From NCBI RefSeq assembly GCF_026627445.1, contig NZ_JAPNLJ010000030.1, forward strand, positions 1 to 64,000: a DNA stretch of 64,000 nt, read 5' to 3'. Source of the stretch: Streptomyces sp. H27-H1 (GTDB lineage Bacteria > Actinomycetota > Actinomycetes > Streptomycetales > Streptomycetaceae). The translations under genes and the position numbers were made by a program. Positions 1 to 8,682 of the stretch are shown here, in pieces. Position 1 is the first letter of the stretch; the number at the start of each line of letters is the position of its first letter. The notes below the pieces were generated by a model, which saw only the letters and a program-made list of their open reading frames with translations, was not told where the DNA came from and searched no databases.

Positions 1-47
1 GGCTCGATCAGAGTCCACTGCTCGTCGGTGAGATCGCCTCGCGCCAT
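1..47 (-). CDS. IS5-type transposase, N-terminus only (partial at window edge)
   Basis: Read on the minus strand from the ATG at 47, the first 15 residues are MARGDLTDEQWTLIE, the usual opening of Streptomyces IS5/IS4-group DDE transposases (a 'GDLTDEQW' start). The rest lies outside the window on the left, so integrity cannot be judged. It sits just beyond the 3' end of the PHP gene, which suggests the element lies directly beside that gene. Confidence 0.72.
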   Translation of the reverse strand, partial: MARGDLTDEQWTLIE

Positions 48-127
48 GACTGATGGCCTATCAAGACCGGGCCTCCACGCGCAGGCGATCTACCGAACTC
101 GCGATCCGGACTCCAGACAGGACCTAG
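1..127 (-). mobile_element. Right-hand end of an IS5-family insertion sequence (boundary approximate)
   Basis: The stretch between the transposase start (47) and a CTAG tetranucleotide at 124-127 is probably the terminal region of the element. CTAG is rare in Streptomyces and is a common target for IS5-family elements of this genus; it also bounds the MITE at 10381-10572. The exact end is an inference, because the other terminus is outside the window and no inverted repeat can be compared. Confidence 0.4.
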
Positions 128-1193
128 GGGTCTGCCGAGGCTTCTGCGTCTGCCGGGTCCGCGGCGGCCGGCGGGTCCGGGTCCAGTCGAGGAGGTCGGC
201 CTCGGACCAGGTGTTGACGATGCGGTCGGCCGTCACCCCGCATTCCAGGGCGCGTTCGCAGCCCGGGATCTGCCAGTCGAGCTGGCCCGGGGCGTGGGCG
301 TCGGTGTCGATCGCGAAGAGGGTGCCCGCCGCCACGGCGAGCCGCAGCAGACGGCGCGGCGGGTCGAGCCGCTCGGGCCGGCTGTTGATCTCGACGGCGG
401 CGCCCGACTCGGCACAGGCCGCGAAGACGGCCTCGGCGTCGAACTCCGACTCCGGCCGGGTGCGGCCCGTCACCAGCCGCCCGGTGCAGTGGCCGAGGAC
501 GTCGAGGTGCGGGTTGCGTACCGCGGCGACCATCCGCCGGGTCATGGCGGGGGCGTCCATCCGGAGCTTGGAGTGGACGGAGCCGACCACCAGGTCCACC
601 TCGGCGAGGAGTTCCGGTTCCTGGTCCAGCGAGCCGTCGGGGAGGATGTCGCACTCGATGCCGGTGAGCAGCCGGAACGGGGCCCAGGTCGCGTTGAGTT
701 CGGCGACCGTCCGCAGTTGTTCGCGCAGCCGCTCCGGGGAGAGTCCCCGGGCGACGGTCAGGCGCGGCGAGTGGTCGGTGAGCACCGCCCAGTCGTGCCC
801 GAGTGCGGCCGCGGCCCGGCCCATCGCCTCGATGGGGCTGCCGCCGTCCGACCAGTCGGAGTGCATGTGGCAGTCGCCGCGCAGGGCGGCGCGCAGGGCC
901 AGGGCCTCAGGGCTGGGCGGCGGGCCTTCGGGGTGGGCCGCGACCTTGTCCTCCAGGCCCCGCAAGTACGCGGGGATCGCTCCGCCGAGGGCTTCGCGGA
1001 TCACCTGGGCGGTTTTCGGGCCGATGCCCTTGACCGCTTCGAGGGTTCCCGCTCCGACCCGTTCGGCCAGCTCGCCCTCGCCCATCCGGCCGACGGCGGC
1101 CGCGGCCGTACGGAAGGCCTTGACGCGGTAGGTCGGTTCCTGGGCGCGTTCCAGGAGGAAGGCGATCCGGTCCAGCGCGGCCACCGGGTCCAT
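90..1193 (-). CDS. PHP-domain phosphoesterase with PolX-like helix-hairpin-helix N-terminus
   Basis: 367 aa. Residues 1-85 resemble the 8-kDa/HhH region of family X DNA polymerases (motif VKGIGPKTAQVIREAL near 54-69). From about 105 a PHP metal-dependent phosphoesterase domain follows, with the metal-binding HMH (H109, H111), a TDHS motif, GIECDI, a VGSVHSK motif and a late DTDAH. The polymerase palm is absent, so this is the stand-alone HhH-PHP type, probably a nuclease or phosphatase in DNA repair; the substrate is unknown. ATG at 1193 has a GGAGGG ribosome site. The last residues (about RSCLESGSRVR) appear to be read from the adjoining insertion sequence, so the natural C-terminus may have been replaced. 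Confidence 0.85.
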   Translation of the reverse strand: MDPVAALDRIAFLLERAQEPTYRVKAFRTAAAAVGRMGEGELAERVGAGTLEAVKGIGPKTAQVIREALGGAIPAYLRGLEDKVAAHPEGPPPSPEALALRAALRGDCHMHSDWSDGGSPIEAMGRAAAALGHDWAVLTDHSPRLTVARGLSPERLREQLRTVAELNATWAPFRLLTGIECDILPDGSLDQEPELLAEVDLVVGSVHSKLRMDAPAMTRRMVAAVRNPHLDVLGHCTGRLVTGRTRPESEFDAEAVFAACAESGAAVEINSRPERLDPPRRLLRLAVAAGTLFAIDTDAHAPGQLDWQIPGCERALECGVTADRIVNTWSEADLLDWTRTRRPPRTRQTQKPRQTPRSCLESGSRVR

Positions 1194-1241
1194 TGCGTGC
1201 TCCCTCCGTGGAACTCCGGCGCGGGGAAAGGGGAAAGCGGC

Positions 1242-1280
1242 GGAGAGGGGGCCCGGGTCGGCGACCCGGGCCCCCTCTCC
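1242..1280 (-). terminator. Perfect 18-bp stem terminator
   Basis: An exact inverted repeat, arms 1242-1259 and 1263-1280 with a 3-nt loop, lies just past the stop of the membrane protein gene (1288) and before the PHP gene start. Its place fits a rho-independent-like terminator for the gene at 1288-2535, and it separates the two minus-strand genes. Confidence 0.8.
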
Positions 1281-1287
1281 GCCCGGG

Positions 1288-2535
1288 TCAGGCGCCGTCC
1301 GCCGGCTCGGCCGCCGGACGGAACTGCAGGGCCAGGCCGGCGAGTACGGCGCCGGCCGCCGCGCTCAGCACCACCGTGGTGCCCGCCCAGTCCACGGAGC
1401 CGCCGACCGCGCCGCCGAGCGGGTCGAACCCGGCGGCGCCGCCGACCACGTGGAGCACGGCCACGCCCAGCGCGACCACCGCGGCGGCCCGCCACGCGCC
1501 GGCCGTGTCCCGTAGCGCCAGCAGCGCGCCGGCGGTCAGGCAGAGCAGGGTGACGGCCAGGGCGACCAGGCCCCCGGGGGCGCCGGAGGTCAGACCCGCC
1601 AGATCGCCGGGCACGTGCAGCCCACCGCAGAGGAGCAGTGCGAGCGCCACCGGCCAGCGCAGTATGTGGCGCAGCGAGCCGCTCCACGACCGTGCCGTGC
1701 CTCGGGCCGGGGCCTGCGCCGGGGCCGGAGCCTGTGGCGCGGGCGGGTGTGCGGCCGTCCGTACCCGTTCCGCCGGCTCGGGGTGGCCGTGCGCGGGCTG
1801 TTCGCCGGAGCCGAGGATGCTGACGAGCAGGGCCACGTCCTCGATGGGCCGGCCGAGGGCGGCGGCCCGCAGCGTGATGTCGGTTTCGACCACCTCGTGC
1901 GGGGGCTCGCCCAGCAGCGTCACCATCTCGCGCACTTCGTGGACCGGCCGGGCCACGGCGGCCGCGCGCAGCGCCGTGTGCCCAGGGTTGGGGACTTGTC
2001 CGGAGTCCTTGAGGAGGCTCACCAGATCGGCGACTTCCCGGACGGAGCGACCGGTGGCGGCGGTCTCCAGGAGTGTGCGCGCGGGGGCCGCGGCGGGCCG
2101 GTGGGCCGGGTCCTGGCCGGGTGCGGCCACTGCCTCGGGTCCGGCTTGGGGACCGGCCGGCGGACCGGCTCGGTACCCGGCCCCGGGGCGGGTCCGGGGT
2201 CCGGCCTCGTACTCGGCCTCTGGACGGGCCTCGGGACCGGCCTGGTACTCGGCCTCTGGACGGGCCTCGGGACCGGCCTGGTACTCGACTTCTGGACGGG
2301 CCTGGGAACCCGCCTGGTACTCGACCTCTGGACGGGCCTCGGGACGGGTCTGAGAACCGGCCTCGGGACGGGGGGCCTGGGGTCCGGCCTGGGCCGCCGG
2401 AGCGGTCCCGGACTCCGGCTCGGGGCCGGAGGCGAGGGCGTCCGCATCGGGGACCGGGTGCCGGACGTCCGTGGTGTCGGGGAGCCCGCGCGGTTCTTCG
2501 TAATCCGTCGCGGCGAGCGTGATCGGGTCATTCAT
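1288..2535 (-). CDS. Hypothetical membrane protein with N-terminal 12-residue tandem repeats
   Basis: 415 aa from ATG 2535 (GGAGC upstream; an earlier in-frame start at 2721 has no site). Three parts are visible. Residues about 40-135 are a proline/glutamate-rich, low-complexity region with tandem PEARPEAEYQAG-like units. Residues about 140-245 contain three helical repeats of the type 'LRAAALGRPIEDVALLVSIL'. The last ~130 residues carry four likely membrane segments (for example LRHILRWPVALALLLCGGLH). I do not recognise a named family. The triple helical repeat resembles a Streptomyces-specific module of unknown role, probably cytoplasmic and tethered by the C-terminal membrane part. Confidence 0.75.
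   Translation of the reverse strand: MNDPITLAATDYEEPRGLPDTTDVRHPVPDADALASGPEPESGTAPAAQAGPQAPRPEAGSQTRPEARPEVEYQAGSQARPEVEYQAGPEARPEAEYQAGPEARPEAEYEAGPRTRPGAGYRAGPPAGPQAGPEAVAAPGQDPAHRPAAAPARTLLETAATGRSVREVADLVSLLKDSGQVPNPGHTALRAAAVARPVHEVREMVTLLGEPPHEVVETDITLRAAALGRPIEDVALLVSILGSGEQPAHGHPEPAERVRTAAHPPAPQAPAPAQAPARGTARSWSGSLRHILRWPVALALLLCGGLHVPGDLAGLTSGAPGGLVALAVTLLCLTAGALLALRDTAGAWRAAAVVALGVAVLHVVGGAAGFDPLGGAVGGSVDWAGTTVVLSAAAGAVLAGLALQFRPAAEPADGA
2192..2352. repeat. 36-bp tandem repeat inside the membrane protein gene
   Basis: About four and a half near-identical 36-bp units encode the PEARPEAEYQAG repeats. The units keep reading frame and differ by a few bases. Copy number is likely to vary between strains by replication slippage. 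Confidence 0.85.
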
Positions 2536-2719
2536 GGAAAGCTCCGTTCGCCGACGCGCGGGTCTACACATCGCACGCCGGTCATCGTGCGTCATGGGAA
2601 GCGCACGCTTTGTTACATTCAGCGGCACCCGGATCCGCTGCGCCATTCGGGGCGGGCAAACGGGGGTCCCCCGCAGCGCCGCGGGCCCGGTCGGCACCTG
2701 CCGTGGGCATGGTGGGGGC

Positions 2720-3232
2720 ATGAAGGGTACGGAGGTACTGGCCGACGCGTTCGGCCGGATCCAGGGCGTGGTGCACGAGGCCGTCGAGGGCCTGGAGCCC
2801 GAACAGCTGAACGCGCGGATCGACCCCGGCGCGAACTCGATCGCCTGGCTCGTCTGGCACCTGACCCGGATCCAGGACGATCACGTGGCGGACGCCGCCG
2901 GCCGGCAACAGGTCTGGCACGCGCAGGGGTGGGACGAACGGTTCGGGCTCGAGCTGCCTCCCGGGTCGACCGGGTACGGGCACACCGCCCGCGAGGCCGG
3001 CGCCGTCCGGGTCGGCTCGGGCGAGCTCCTGCTGGGATACCACGACGCCGTCCACGCGCAGACGGGCCGGTTCCTTCGGGGGCTGTCCGCCGCCGACCTG
3101 GACCGGGTGGTCGACGAACAGTGGGACCCGCCGGTGACCCTCGGGGTACGGCTGGTCAGCGTGATCGGCGACGACCTCCAGCACGCGGGGCAGGCGGCCT
3201 TCGCCCGGGGCGTGCTGACGAGGGGCCGCTGA
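2720..3232 (+). CDS. DinB-family / mycothiol-dependent protein
   Basis: 170 aa from ATG 2720, with a G-rich ribosome site just upstream. It shows the DinB four-helix pattern: an N-terminal helix followed by NSIAWLVWHLTRIQDDHV, where the His of 'WHL' is a metal ligand, and a C-terminal 'IGDDLQHAGQAAF' with a second His. Actinobacterial members are thought to be metal-dependent thiol (mycothiol) transferases; the substrate is unknown. The stop overlaps the start of the carboxylesterase gene, so the two are probably co-translated. Confidence 0.85.
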   Translation: MKGTEVLADAFGRIQGVVHEAVEGLEPEQLNARIDPGANSIAWLVWHLTRIQDDHVADAAGRQQVWHAQGWDERFGLELPPGSTGYGHTAREAGAVRVGSGELLLGYHDAVHAQTGRFLRGLSAADLDRVVDEQWDPPVTLGVRLVSVIGDDLQHAGQAAFARGVLTRGR

Positions 3233-4977
3233 TGGCCTCCCGGAGAGCGCTGCTGCTGGCCCTGCTCCTCCTCGCCGCCAGGCCGGCGGCCACCGCAGGC
3301 CCGCTCGCCGGGGCCGCAGCCGCCGCCCCCGGAGCGGGGGCCGGCTCCCCCGCCGGCTCCCCCGCCGGGGCCCGGGCCGCCCGGCACGGAGCCGGACCCG
3401 ACGCGGGCCCCGGCGAGCGGCCCGTGGTGGAGACCGATCGGGGTGCGGTGCGCGGCCGGGAGGCCGCCGGGTACCGCACCTTCGAGGGGATCCCCTACGC
3501 CGCCCCGCCGACCGGGCCGCTGCGCTGGACGCTTCCGGAGCCCGCCGCGCGCTGGACGGGCGTACGGGACGCCGGCGCGCCCGGGGCCCGTTGCGTGCAG
3601 CTGCCCGCGGTGGGGCCGGGCGCTCCGAGCGGCTCGGAGGACTGCCTGTTCCTCAACGTCACGGCCCCGAGGGCGGCGGCAGCCACCGGCACTCCGCCCG
3701 CCGCCGGGCCGCCCCGGCCGGTCATGGTCTGGTTCCACGGTGGCGGGTTCATGAACGGCGCCGGGGATCTGTACCGGCCGGGCCGGCTGGCGTCGGCGGG
3801 CGGGGTCGTGGTCGTCACGGTCAACTACCGGCTCGGCGTCTTCGGGCTGTTCGGGCATCCCGCGCTCGGCGGTGCCCCCGATTTCGCGCTCGCCGACCAG
3901 CAGGCGGCCCTGCGCTGGGTGCGGGCGAACGCCGCCCGCTTCGGCGGCGATCCCGGCAACGTCACCGTGTTCGGCGAGTCCGCCGGCGGTCTGAGCGTGT
4001 GCCTGCACCTGACGTCTCCCGCCTCGGCCGGGCTGTTCCACCGGGCGATCGTGCAGAGCGGCTCCTGCTCGCTCAGCGTCCCCCCGCACTCGTGGCTCCC
4101 CACGATGGGCGCCTACGAGCCGTTCGCGGCGGAGCGCCGCACCGTGGCCGAGGGAACCGCCGCGGCGGCCCGGCTCGGCTGCGGCCGGTCCCCGCAGGGC
4201 GCGTCGGACGCGGAGGTCCTGCGGTGCCTGCGCGGCCTGCCGCCCGGCGCGCTGGCGACGCCCGAGCTCATGATGCTCTTCTCCCCGGTTTCCTACGGCA
4301 CCCCGTTGCTGCCCACCGAGCCCCGACGGGCCCTGGAACGCGGGGAGTTCCACCGGGTCCCGGTGGTGCAGGGCTCGGCCCGCGACGAGATGCGGATCTT
4401 CCTCGGGCAGACCCTGGCCGCCTACCCGGTTCCCGACCCGCAGGCCTACCGGTCCCGGCTGCGCGCCGCGTTCGGGGCGCGGGCCGGCCTCGTCGAGGCC
4501 GCCTATCCGGTGTCGGCCCATCCGACGCCCGCGCTGGCCTTCGCCGCCGTGCTGTCGGACGCCTCCTTCGTCTGCCCGCAGCTGCGGGACAGCCGTTCGC
4601 TGGCGCGGCACGTGCCGACGTACGACTACGGGTTCGACGACCGGCAGGCGCCGGACTTCACCGGGCTGCCGCCCGTGCCGGGTTTCCCGTACGGGGCCTC
4701 GCACGGCTTCGAACTGCCGTACCTCTTCGACACCGGACTCCCGTTGAGCGCCGCGCAGCGGGTCCTCGCGGAGCGGATGACCGGCTACTGGACCCGGTTC
4801 GCGGCGACCGGCGACCCGAACGGTCCCAGGGCGGCGCCCTGGTGGCCGCGCTCCCCCGCCGTACTGTCCCTGGCGCCGGGAACCGCGGGCGGCATCCGCC
4901 CTGTGGACGCGGCGGCCCGGCACCACTGCGGGCTGTGGGACTCCGTAGCAGAACCTCTCGAAAGGGCGGGCTCGTGA
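3232..4977 (+). CDS. Secreted type-B carboxylesterase
   Basis: 581 aa from ATG 3232, which overlaps the stop of the DinB gene (TGATG). A Sec signal peptide (RRALLLALLLLAARPAATAG) is followed by an Ala/Gly/Pro-rich spacer. The alpha/beta-hydrolase domain begins near 'VETDRGAVRGREAAGYRTFEGIPYA', with EDCLFLNV, a WFHGGGF oxyanion motif and the nucleophile elbow GESAGG (S250). A late 'SHGFELPYLF' likely carries the catalytic His. The enzyme should hydrolyse carboxylic esters outside the cell; the substrate is not evident. The gene overlaps the next one by 4 bp, forming a three-gene unit. Confidence 0.9.
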   Translation: MASRRALLLALLLLAARPAATAGPLAGAAAAAPGAGAGSPAGSPAGARAARHGAGPDAGPGERPVVETDRGAVRGREAAGYRTFEGIPYAAPPTGPLRWTLPEPAARWTGVRDAGAPGARCVQLPAVGPGAPSGSEDCLFLNVTAPRAAAATGTPPAAGPPRPVMVWFHGGGFMNGAGDLYRPGRLASAGGVVVVTVNYRLGVFGLFGHPALGGAPDFALADQQAALRWVRANAARFGGDPGNVTVFGESAGGLSVCLHLTSPASAGLFHRAIVQSGSCSLSVPPHSWLPTMGAYEPFAAERRTVAEGTAAAARLGCGRSPQGASDAEVLRCLRGLPPGALATPELMMLFSPVSYGTPLLPTEPRRALERGEFHRVPVVQGSARDEMRIFLGQTLAAYPVPDPQAYRSRLRAAFGARAGLVEAAYPVSAHPTPALAFAAVLSDASFVCPQLRDSRSLARHVPTYDYGFDDRQAPDFTGLPPVPGFPYGASHGFELPYLFDTGLPLSAAQRVLAERMTGYWTRFAATGDPNGPRAAPWWPRSPAVLSLAPGTAGGIRPVDAAARHHCGLWDSVAEPLERAGS

Positions 4978-6116
4978 CCGGTTTGACCGACATCCTTCAG
5001 CCGTACGTGGACGACGGCACCCTCCCGGGGGCGGTGGCCCTGGTGGACCGGGGCGACGGCCGTGAGCCCGAGGTGGCCGCCGTGGGCGGCGCCGACGTCC
5101 GGGGTGAGGCCCCGATGGTCCGTGACTCGATCTTCCGGATCGCCTCTCTCACCAAACCGGTCACTGCCGCGGCCGTCATGATGCTGGTGGAGGACGGCCG
5201 GTTGGCACTCACCGACACGGTCGCGCCCTGGCTGCCGGAGATCGCCGAACCGATGGTCGTACGGACTCCCGCGAGCCCGCTCGACGACGTGGTCCCCGCG
5301 ACGCGACCGGTGACGGTCGAGGACCTCATGACCTTCCGCGCGGGGTGGGGATTCTCCTCGGACTTCTCGCTCCCGGCGCTCGCACCGCTCCTCGGCGAGC
5401 TGCGACAGGGGCCGCCGCGGCCGCAGGACGTCGCCGGCCCCGACGAGTGGATGGCGACCCTGGGCCGGATTCCCATGCTGCACCAGCCGGGCGGGGCCTG
5501 GCTGTACAACACCTGCTCGGACGTCTTGGGAGTGCTGATCGCCCGGGTGGCGGGGTGCTCGCTGCCTGAGTTCCTGGCGGAGCGGATCTTCGAGCCACTG
5601 GGCATGGCCGACACCGGTTTCACCGTGCCGGCGGGGCAGTCGGGCCGGTTCACGCACTCCTACCGGGCCGGCGCGGACGGGGGCCTGGACCTCGTGGACG
5701 CCCCCGACGGGCAGTGGAGCGCCATGCCCGCCTTCCCTTCCGGCGCGGGCGGGCTGGTCTCCACGGCGGACGACTACCACCGCTTCGCCCGGATGCTGCT
5801 CGACGAGGACGGCCCGCTGCTCACGGATGGTTCGGTGCGGCGGATGACCACCGACCAGCTGACCCCGGCCCAGCGGGCCGGCGCCGAACTGTTCCTGCAG
5901 GGCCAGGGCTGGGGGTTCGGCGGTTCGGTCGACGTCACGGCGGCCGACCCGTGGAACGTGCCGGGCCGCTACGGCTGGATCGGCGGCACCGGCACCGCAG
6001 CCCACATCGTCCCCTCGACGGGGGCCGTCACCATCCTGTTGACCCAGCGGGAGCTGGCAGGCCCGTCGCCCTACCCGGAGCCGATGCGCGCGGTGTGGGC
6101 GTACGCGGCCTCGTAG
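4974..6116 (+). CDS. Beta-lactamase-fold serine hydrolase (class C / EstB-like)
   Basis: 380 aa from GTG 4974, overlapping the carboxylesterase stop (GTGA). The serine beta-lactamase fold is shown by the SxxK motif (S58-LT-K61) and the YxN-type motif at Y178 (LYNTCSDVLG). There is no signal peptide, so it is probably cytoplasmic. Such proteins are usually esterases or D-amino-peptidases rather than true beta-lactamases. Being coupled to an esterase suggests a shared ester or amide catabolic task, but the substrate is unknown. Confidence 0.88.
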   Translation: MTGLTDILQPYVDDGTLPGAVALVDRGDGREPEVAAVGGADVRGEAPMVRDSIFRIASLTKPVTAAAVMMLVEDGRLALTDTVAPWLPEIAEPMVVRTPASPLDDVVPATRPVTVEDLMTFRAGWGFSSDFSLPALAPLLGELRQGPPRPQDVAGPDEWMATLGRIPMLHQPGGAWLYNTCSDVLGVLIARVAGCSLPEFLAERIFEPLGMADTGFTVPAGQSGRFTHSYRAGADGGLDLVDAPDGQWSAMPAFPSGAGGLVSTADDYHRFARMLLDEDGPLLTDGSVRRMTTDQLTPAQRAGAELFLQGQGWGFGGSVDVTAADPWNVPGRYGWIGGTGTAAHIVPSTGAVTILLTQRELAGPSPYPEPMRAVWAYAAS

Positions 6117-6138
6117 CGGCCGGCGTCGGGCTACCGCC

Positions 6139-6177
6139 CGGCCTGCGGGTACCGCCCGGGGCGGTACCCGCAGGCCG
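6139..6177. terminator. Bidirectional terminator, perfect 18-bp stem
   Basis: Arms 6139-6156 and 6160-6177 are exact complements with a 3-nt loop. The hairpin lies between two convergent genes (serine hydrolase and MFS transporter), so it can end transcription from both sides. Confidence 0.82.
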
Positions 6178-6182
6178 CGCCG

Positions 6183-7706
6183 TCAGTGGTTCTCGGTCGG
6201 CCGGAGGTCGCGCGGGATCAGCGTCCAGGTGGTCGCCGCGGCGACCAACGCGAGGGCGCCGGCCATCAGGAACGCCGGGGTGATCGCGAGGGTGTAGGCC
6301 TGCGAGGCGGCCTCGAGCAGGGTCCGGCCGACGCCGCCGCCGAGCTGCTCGGCGGTGTGGGCGGCCTCGCCCACGGAGTCCCGTACGGCGGCCAGCGTGC
6401 CGGAGTCCAGGTCCAGGGCCGGGAGGTTGCCCCGGTAGAGCGCGGCGGCGGTGGAGCCGAGGATGGCGACGCCCATGGCCGAGCCCAGTTCGTAGCAGGT
6501 CTCCTCGATGGCGGCGGCGCTGGAGACCTGGTCCGCCGGGGCCGTGGAGATGAGGGTCACCGAGGCGACGGTGGTGGCGATGCCCGCGCCCAGACCCATG
6601 ATCGTCAGGGCCACGGCGAAGGCGGGGTAGCCGAGGCCGGTGAACTGCTGGAGGGTCCAGGGCAGGGCCATGCCCGCGGCGAGGACCACCAGGCCGCCGC
6701 CGAGCACGTGCCGGATCGCGAAGCGCTGCATGAGGGTCGGGGCGACCATCGAGGCGCAGATCAGCGCGAGCGGGGCGGGCAGCAGCCGCAGGCCCGCCTC
6801 CAGCGGCGTGTATCCCTGGCCGTACTGGAACCACTGGGTGACCAGGAAGAGGATCGCGCCCATGCCCACCATGGGCAGGAAGATCGCGGTGGCGGCGACG
6901 CTGAAGGCGGGCTTGGTGAAGAGCCGGACCTGGAGCAGCGGGTTGTCCACGCGCAGCTGACGGCGGACGAACAGGGTCAACGCGACGCCGGCGAGGACGA
7001 GCAGCGCCCAGGGCAGCGGGTCGGCGACTCCGCTCTTGCCGAGCTGCTTGATGCCGCCCGCGAGGGCGAGCATGCCGACGATCGACTGGCCGACGCCCCA
7101 CCAGTCCCACTTGCCGGTGGAGCGCGGGGAGCGGGATTCGGGGAGGTAGCGCAGGCCGGCCGCGACGATGAGCGCGGTGACGGGGAGGTTGAGGAGGAAG
7201 GCGGAGTGCCAGCCGTAGTCCTGGACGAGCAGGCCGCCGACGACGGGGCCGAAGGCCATGCCGCCGCCGAACACGGCGGCCCAGACGGCGAGGGCGAAGG
7301 CGCGTTCCTTGGCGTCGGTGAAGACGCCGCGCAGGATCGACAGGGTGGAGGGCATGATCGCGGCGCCGCCGACCCCGAGGAGGGCGCGGGCCGCGATGAC
7401 GTGCCAGGCCTCGGTGGACAGGACGGCGACGACCGAGGCGAGGGCGAAGATCCCGAAGCCCGCCATGAGCAGCCGCTTGCGGCCCCAGCGGTCGCCGAGG
7501 GCGCCGGCGGTCACCAGCAGTCCGGAGAGGGCGAGGGCGTAGATGTCGATGATCCACAGCTGCTGTACGGCGCCCGGCTGGAGGTCGCCGACGAGCGAGG
7601 GGAAGGCCACGTTGAGGATCGTGGTGTCCATCGAGATGAGCAGGAGGCTGCCGGAGAGGATCGCGAGCACGATCCATCGGCGCGGGTCCTGCGTGGGGGT
7701 GTGCAT
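6183..7706 (-). CDS. DHA2-type 14-TM MFS drug efflux transporter
   Basis: 507 aa from ATG 7706 (GGAA site; a GTG at 7721 is an alternative). N-terminal 'SMDTTILNVAFPSL' is the DHA2 motif D1, followed by 'ALGDRWGRKRLL' (motif A) and GPVVGGLL (motif C). The hydrophobic profile fits 14 membrane helices. Proton-driven export of drugs or secondary metabolites is expected. It lies downstream of, and reads the same way as, a TetR gene, the usual repressor/efflux pair. Confidence 0.9.
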   Translation of the reverse strand: MHTPTQDPRRWIVLAILSGSLLLISMDTTILNVAFPSLVGDLQPGAVQQLWIIDIYALALSGLLVTAGALGDRWGRKRLLMAGFGIFALASVVAVLSTEAWHVIAARALLGVGGAAIMPSTLSILRGVFTDAKERAFALAVWAAVFGGGMAFGPVVGGLLVQDYGWHSAFLLNLPVTALIVAAGLRYLPESRSPRSTGKWDWWGVGQSIVGMLALAGGIKQLGKSGVADPLPWALLVLAGVALTLFVRRQLRVDNPLLQVRLFTKPAFSVAATAIFLPMVGMGAILFLVTQWFQYGQGYTPLEAGLRLLPAPLALICASMVAPTLMQRFAIRHVLGGGLVVLAAGMALPWTLQQFTGLGYPAFAVALTIMGLGAGIATTVASVTLISTAPADQVSSAAAIEETCYELGSAMGVAILGSTAAALYRGNLPALDLDSGTLAAVRDSVGEAAHTAEQLGGGVGRTLLEAASQAYTLAITPAFLMAGALALVAAATTWTLIPRDLRPTENH

Positions 7707-7762
7707 GGGGGTTCCGTTCACGGTCGTATCACGGTCGCGGTCGTACGCGGGAGGGTGCGGGG

Positions 7763-8323
7763 TCAGGCCGCCGGTGCGGGCCGGGTTCCGCTGAGGAAGG
7801 AGGCGAGGACGAGCCGGCCGATGTCGCGGCGGGCGAGGTGGCCGTCGCGGACGCCCTCGGCGGCGGCGTCGAGCAGCCCCCACAGCGAGTACCAGATCCA
7901 GTACGCGGGCAGGTCGACGCGGAGTCGGCCGAGGCGCTGGCCGAGGGCCAGGAAGGCGAGGGCCCGCTGGTCCTGGCGCTGGATCCCGGCCCGGAACTCG
8001 GGGTCGGCGAGCACCGTGGCGTCGCGGGAGGTGAACCCGTACAGGTGCGCGGCGGGCAGCAGCCCGGTGACGAGCCGCTCCAGCGCGGCGTCGAACTCGG
8101 CTGCGCCGGCGGTCCCGGGCAGGTCGGCGGGGGCGAGGCATCCGTCGACCACGTCGATGGCCCGGACGGCGACGGCTTTGAGGAGCGCCTCGCGGGTGGC
8201 GTAGCGGCGGCTGAGCGTGGCGCGGCTGGTGCCGATGCCCGCGGCGATGTGCGCCATCGAGGCGCTGTGGTCGCCGGCGAGTACGCGTGCGGCACCGTCC
8301 AGCAGCTCTTCATCGTTCATCAC
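7763..8323 (-). CDS. TetR-family repressor of the adjoining MFS transporter
   Basis: 186 aa from ATG 8323 (a second ATG follows at 8320). The N-terminal helix-turn-helix reads 'MAHIAAGIGTSRATLSRRYATREALLKAV'. The C-terminal ligand domain is not diagnostic. It is about 55 bp upstream of the MFS gene on the same strand, and a palindrome lies directly upstream of its start. Autorepression and control of the transporter are the likely roles; the inducer is unknown. Confidence 0.88.
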   Translation of the reverse strand: MMNDEELLDGAARVLAGDHSASMAHIAAGIGTSRATLSRRYATREALLKAVAVRAIDVVDGCLAPADLPGTAGAAEFDAALERLVTGLLPAAHLYGFTSRDATVLADPEFRAGIQRQDQRALAFLALGQRLGRLRVDLPAYWIWYSLWGLLDAAAEGVRDGHLARRDIGRLVLASFLSGTRPAPAA

Positions 8324-8335
8324 GCGATCCTCCTT

Positions 8336-8351
8336 CGTATCAAACGATACA
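8336..8351. promoter_or_regulatory. Candidate TetR operator upstream of the TetR-MFS unit
   Basis: The inverted repeat GTATC-N4-GATAC (8337-8350), within TGTATCGTTTGATACG on the minus strand, lies 13 bp upstream of the TetR start. It matches the usual layout of QacR/TetR-type operators and sits in an unusually AT-rich patch likely to contain the promoter. Confidence 0.65.
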
Positions 8352-8430
8352 AATTTGTCTCACATGAAGCAAATCTGATCCACGCCGGACAGCGTGCGCC
8401 CGTCCGCAGGTACGCCCGTACGCTGTTCGC

Positions 8431-8616
8431 GTGACGACGGACGAGCACGAGAACGAGGACTCCGAGCGGGCGCGCTCCGCCGCCGCGGCGGCGAAGTACG
8501 AGAAGTGGAAGGAGAACGGCGTGCTGCTGCGCGCGTTCTTCTACATCGCCGGCACGCACCTCTTCCCCGGCTTCGTCTGGCTGCTGTTCATGCTGGGCCA
8601 GCACGCCGAGAAGTAG
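8431..8616 (+). CDS. DUF6126 small membrane protein
   Basis: 61 aa from GTG 8431. An acidic, charged N-terminus (MTTDEHENEDSERAR) leads to 'YEKWKENGVLLRAFFYIAGTHLFPGFVWLLFMLGQHAEK', the single C-terminal membrane helix typical of the Streptomyces DUF6126 family. Its function is unknown. It is divergent from the TetR gene and shares its upstream region. Confidence 0.8.
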   Translation: MTTDEHENEDSERARSAAAAAKYEKWKENGVLLRAFFYIAGTHLFPGFVWLLFMLGQHAEK

Positions 8617-8682
8617 CCGCCCGGCCCCCGGCCCGCAAAGCCGCCGGAACTCGGTGGCGGGCCCGGCCGGTCACGGACGACC

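Noticed and set aside
4974..6116. A true beta-lactamase resistance gene
   Set aside because: No signal peptide, and a lactamase-fold esterase/peptidase fits better next to a carboxylesterase.
8351..8385. A second operator near ATTTG / CAAAT in the DUF6126-TetR gap
   Set aside because: The arms are short and the spacing irregular; not distinguishable from an AT-rich promoter.
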